Below, in pieces: positions 5,695 through 7,956 of a stretch of 7,956 nucleotides of DNA. Under the pieces are notes generated by a model. The model ran no database searches, had not been told where the DNA came from, and saw only the letters and a list, made by a program, of their open reading frames with translations. This DNA is from Kiloniellales bacterium (lineage in GTDB: Bacteria; Pseudomonadota; Alphaproteobacteria; Kiloniellales; JAKSDN01). The translations under genes were made by a program, and so were the position numbers. The first letter of the stretch is position 1; each line of letters begins with the position of its first letter. The stretch spans positions 1 through 7,956 of the forward strand of contig JAKSDN010000985.1 of NCBI GenBank assembly GCA_022360075.1, in the 5' to 3' direction.

Positions 5695-6750
5695 ATGACC
5701 CGCAACACCCTTGGGAAGACCACCACCGCCTTCGCCGCCGCGCTGCTCCTGGCGGTCGGCGCCGCGCAGGCGGATACGAAGTCCTTGAAGTTCGGCCACG
5801 ACAACAAGACCGATCCCTTCGAGAACCCGGCCCATGGCTGCGCCGCCGTGTTCGCCAACATCGTCGGCGCCGACAGCAACGGCGGGATCGAGGTCGAGAT
5901 CTTCCCCTCGAACCAGCTCGGTTCCGCGAAGGAGCACGTGCAAATGGTCAGGGACAACGTGATCCAGGCGGCGTTGGCCTCGACCGGTGCGATCGCCTCC
6001 TTCTATCCGCGCATCGATGTGCTCAACCTCGCCTTCGCCTTTGATCACAACGCGGCGACCCACGACGTCTTCGACGGCGCTTTCGGCAAGGCGCTGGCAC
6101 GCGACATCGAGGAGACTCTGGGCGACGTGGTGGTGCTCGGCTTCCCCGACACCGGCGGCTTCTTCGCCGTGACCAACTCCAAGCGGCCGATCAAGACGCT
6201 GTCCGATTTCGAGGGCGTGCGCATCCGCACCATGACGCTGACCTCGCATCAGAAAATCATCCAGTCGCTCGGCGGCGAGGCCTATCCCCTGGCCTGGGGC
6301 GAGGTCTACTCGGGCCTGCAAACCGGCGTAATCGATGGCCAGATGAATCCGATCCCGATCATCTCCTTCGCCAAGTTCGCCGAGGTGCAGAAGTACATGA
6401 CGCTCACCAATCACCTCTTCTCGCCCTACACCTTCATGGTCTCCAAGGCCTTCTGGGACACGCTCAGCGCCGACGAGCAGCGCATCCTGCGCTACGCCAC
6501 GGAGTCCTGCGTCGCCGCCAGCCGCGGCCTGAGCCGGATCATCGAGGCCTCCGACCGCGGTCTCGTCGGCCTCAAGGACGAGATGGAGGTAACCGCCTTG
6601 TCGGCCGAGGACCGCACCAAGTTCAAGGAAGCCGCGCAGCCGGCGGTCATGCAGCACGTCACCGAAGCCTACGGCGAGGAGGGCGTCGCCCTGCTCGAAC
6701 TCTTCCTGCAGGAGGTCGAGAAAGCCAACAACAAGGCCTACATGCAGTAG
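5695..6750 (+). CDS. dctP: TRAP transporter periplasmic solute-binding protein, DctP family
   Basis: This 351-residue periplasmic receptor serves the second TRAP system. A Sec signal peptide covers residues 1-26, with core AAALLLAVGAA and cleavage after AQA. The mature protein shows FPSNQLGSAKEH (70-81), GFFAVTNSKRPIKTLSDFEGVRIRT (155-179) with R178 as the likely carboxylate-binding arginine, and PLAWGEVYSGLQTGVIDGQMNP (198-219). A longer in-frame reading could begin at 5587, but that lies inside dctM and would bury the signal peptide. ATG at 5695 has GGAGG (5682-5686) 8 nt upstream and is preferred. The gene is last of the three transporter genes, an order opposite to the left operon. A strong GC hairpin follows the stop and the M81 peptidase comes next. 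It differs widely from the left DctP, so a different ligand is likely. Confidence 0.95.
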   Translation: MTRNTLGKTTTAFAAALLLAVGAAQADTKSLKFGHDNKTDPFENPAHGCAAVFANIVGADSNGGIEVEIFPSNQLGSAKEHVQMVRDNVIQAALASTGAIASFYPRIDVLNLAFAFDHNAATHDVFDGAFGKALARDIEETLGDVVVLGFPDTGGFFAVTNSKRPIKTLSDFEGVRIRTMTLTSHQKIIQSLGGEAYPLAWGEVYSGLQTGVIDGQMNPIPIISFAKFAEVQKYMTLTNHLFSPYTFMVSKAFWDTLSADEQRILRYATESCVAASRGLSRIIEASDRGLVGLKDEMEVTALSAEDRTKFKEAAQPAVMQHVTEAYGEEGVALLELFLQEVEKANNKAYMQ

Positions 6751-6760
6751 GCCGCCAGCA

Positions 6761-6789
6761 GGGGGGCGGTCAGCGCTTCGCCGCCCCCC
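6761..6789 (+). other. GC-rich hairpin between dctP and the M81 peptidase gene
   Basis: GGGGGGCGG (6761-6769) and CCGCCCCCC (6781-6789) form a perfect 9-bp all-G:C stem with an 11-nt loop, starting 10 nt after the dctP stop. No T-run follows, so complete rho-independent termination is doubtful. It resembles the hairpin after the left dctP in position and GC content but not in sequence. It probably protects the dctP end of the transcript or partly attenuates expression of the peptidase. Confidence 0.6.
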
Positions 6790-6835
6790 ACCTCTCTCGC
6801 CCGATGTGCGACATCCGAGCCGAAAGACTGCCCGC

Positions 6836-7956
6836 ATGAAGGTCTTCTGCGCCTCCGTCGCGACCGAGACCAATACCTTCTCGCCGCTCAAGACGGACCT
6901 GCGCGACTTCGAGGAGAGCTTCTATGCGCCGCCGGGGACGCATCCGGAGACGCCGACGCTCTGTAGCGCCGTGTTCCCGGTTTGTCGCCGACGCGCCGCG
7001 GCGGAGGGCTGGTCCCTGATCGAGGGCACCGCGACCTGGGCCGAGCCCGGCGGCACCATCAACCGCGCGACCTGGGAGCGCCTGCGCGACGAGATCCTGG
7101 GTCAGATCGAAGCGGCGCTGCCGCTGGACGCCGTGGTGCTCGGCCTGCACGGCGCCATGGTGGCCGAGGGCTACGAGGACTGCGAGGGCGACCTGCTGGC
7201 GCGGGCCCGGGCCCTGGTCGGGCCGGACTGCGTGATCGGTGCGACCCTCGATCCGCACAGCCACCTGACGATGCGGCGCGCGGCCGCTACCGACATTCTG
7301 GTCGCCTTCAAGGAGTTTCCCCACGTCGACTTCGTCGACTGCGCCGAGCGCTGCGTCGATCTCGTCTTGCGGGCCGCGCGCGGCGAGGTCCGGCCACATA
7401 TGTCGGTCGCCGATTGCCGCATGATCGAGATGCTGCCGACCAGCCGCGAGCCCATGCGCGCCTTCGTGGAGCGGATCAAGGCGCTTGAGCGACAGGCGGG
7501 CTTCCTGTCGATTTCCGTCATTCACGGCTTCATGGCCGGTGACGTGCCGGAGATGGGTACCAAGATCATTGTCATCACCGACGGCGACGCGGCCAAGGGC
7601 GATGCGCTGGCGGGGTCTCTGGCGCAGGAGCTTTTCGCGCTGCGTGGCCGCACGCGGCCGGACTTCCTGACCGCCGAGCAGGCGCTCGACAAAGCGCTCG
7701 CCTGCGAAGGCCAGCCTGTCGTCATCGCTGATGTCTGGGACAACCCGGGCGGCGGCGTGCCCGGCGACTCCACGGTCCTACTGCGCGAAGCGCTAAGCCG
7801 CGGCCTCACCTCGGTGGCGGTGGGCACCATCTGGGACCCGATGGCCGTGCGGACTTGCCTGGCCGCCGGTCTCGGCGCTCGCTTCGCCCTGCGCTTCGGT
7901 GCCAAGATGTCCGACCGGGCGGGCGAGCCCCTGGACGCCGAGGTGACGGTCAAGGC
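6836..7956 (+). CDS. M81 family metallopeptidase (MlrC-like), partial, C-terminus off the right edge
   Basis: The first 373 codons of a protein usually about 490-500 residues long are visible. The family includes MlrC, the zinc enzyme that finishes degradation of linearised microcystin, but most members have unknown substrates and a microcystin role should not be assumed. There is no signal peptide, so it acts in the cytoplasm. ETNTFSP (11-17) is the N-terminal signature. GLHGAM (103-108), followed by D139-x-H141 and H163 in FPHVD, matches the family's proposed metal ligands, with 22 residues between the two histidines. DNPGGG (302-307) is the C-terminal domain signature. ATG at 6836 has only a weak ribosome site; a GTG at 6806 is in frame but less likely. 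It lies 86 bp downstream of a TRAP operon in the same direction, suggesting that it cleaves the imported solute or a derivative of it. Confidence 0.92.
   Translation, partial: MKVFCASVATETNTFSPLKTDLRDFEESFYAPPGTHPETPTLCSAVFPVCRRRAAAEGWSLIEGTATWAEPGGTINRATWERLRDEILGQIEAALPLDAVVLGLHGAMVAEGYEDCEGDLLARARALVGPDCVIGATLDPHSHLTMRRAAATDILVAFKEFPHVDFVDCAERCVDLVLRAARGEVRPHMSVADCRMIEMLPTSREPMRAFVERIKALERQAGFLSISVIHGFMAGDVPEMGTKIIVITDGDAAKGDALAGSLAQELFALRGRTRPDFLTAEQALDKALACEGQPVVIADVWDNPGGGVPGDSTVLLREALSRGLTSVAVGTIWDPMAVRTCLAAGLGARFALRFGAKMSDRAGEPLDAEVTVK

Noticed and set aside
5287..6891. A 534-codon minus-strand open frame opposite dctM-dctP
   Set aside because: It spans the ends of two well-supported plus-strand genes and their hairpin, has no recognisable domain, and its composition is that of a shadow frame.
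6836..7956. Naming the M81 gene mlrC with microcystin degradation
   Set aside because: No mlrA, mlrB or mlrD-like gene is present and most M81 proteins occur in organisms with no known microcystin degradation; only family membership is supported.

Overview
The window is about two-thirds G+C and carries genes typical of a soil, plant-associated or marine alphaproteobacterium: two complete or nearly complete TRAP (tripartite ATP-independent periplasmic) transporters, a MurR/RpiR-family regulator and an M81 (MlrC-like) metallopeptidase. A dispersed palindromic repeat whose core I recall from Rhizobiales and Rhodospirillales genomes supports this. No gene fixes the species.

Left half (1-2350, minus strand): one TRAP operon in the order dctP-dctQ-dctM. 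dctM runs off the left edge and overlaps dctQ by 4 bp (GTGA). A GC-rich hairpin sits just after dctP. Next comes an RpiR/SIS regulator (2499-3377), also on the minus strand. A 148-bp gap with a candidate promoter separates it from dctP.

Middle (3378-3851): a 474-bp divergent intergenic region. It holds a candidate promoter at each end, a long inverted-repeat element (3562-3685), and two AT-rich 15-bp sites resembling the operator of HexR, a known RpiR-family regulator. One site overlaps the predicted regulator promoter and the other the predicted start of the right-hand operon.

Right half (3852-7956, plus strand): a second TRAP operon in the order dctQ-dctM-dctP. It is followed by an M81 metallopeptidase that runs off the right edge. 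dctQ and dctM overlap by 4 bp (ATGA), dctP follows after 44 bp, a 9-bp GC hairpin follows dctP, and the peptidase starts 86 bp after the dctP stop.

The likely logic is import of a small carboxylate-bearing or amide-bearing solute by the right TRAP system, cytoplasmic cleavage by the M81 enzyme, and control by the RpiR protein sensing a metabolite through its SIS domain. The left TRAP system lies downstream of the regulator gene and may belong to the same regulon, but no matching operator was seen at its own promoter. Transport substrates cannot be read from the sequence. The families are ordinary; the main points of interest are the paired operators, the structured repeat and the matching hairpins after both dctP genes.
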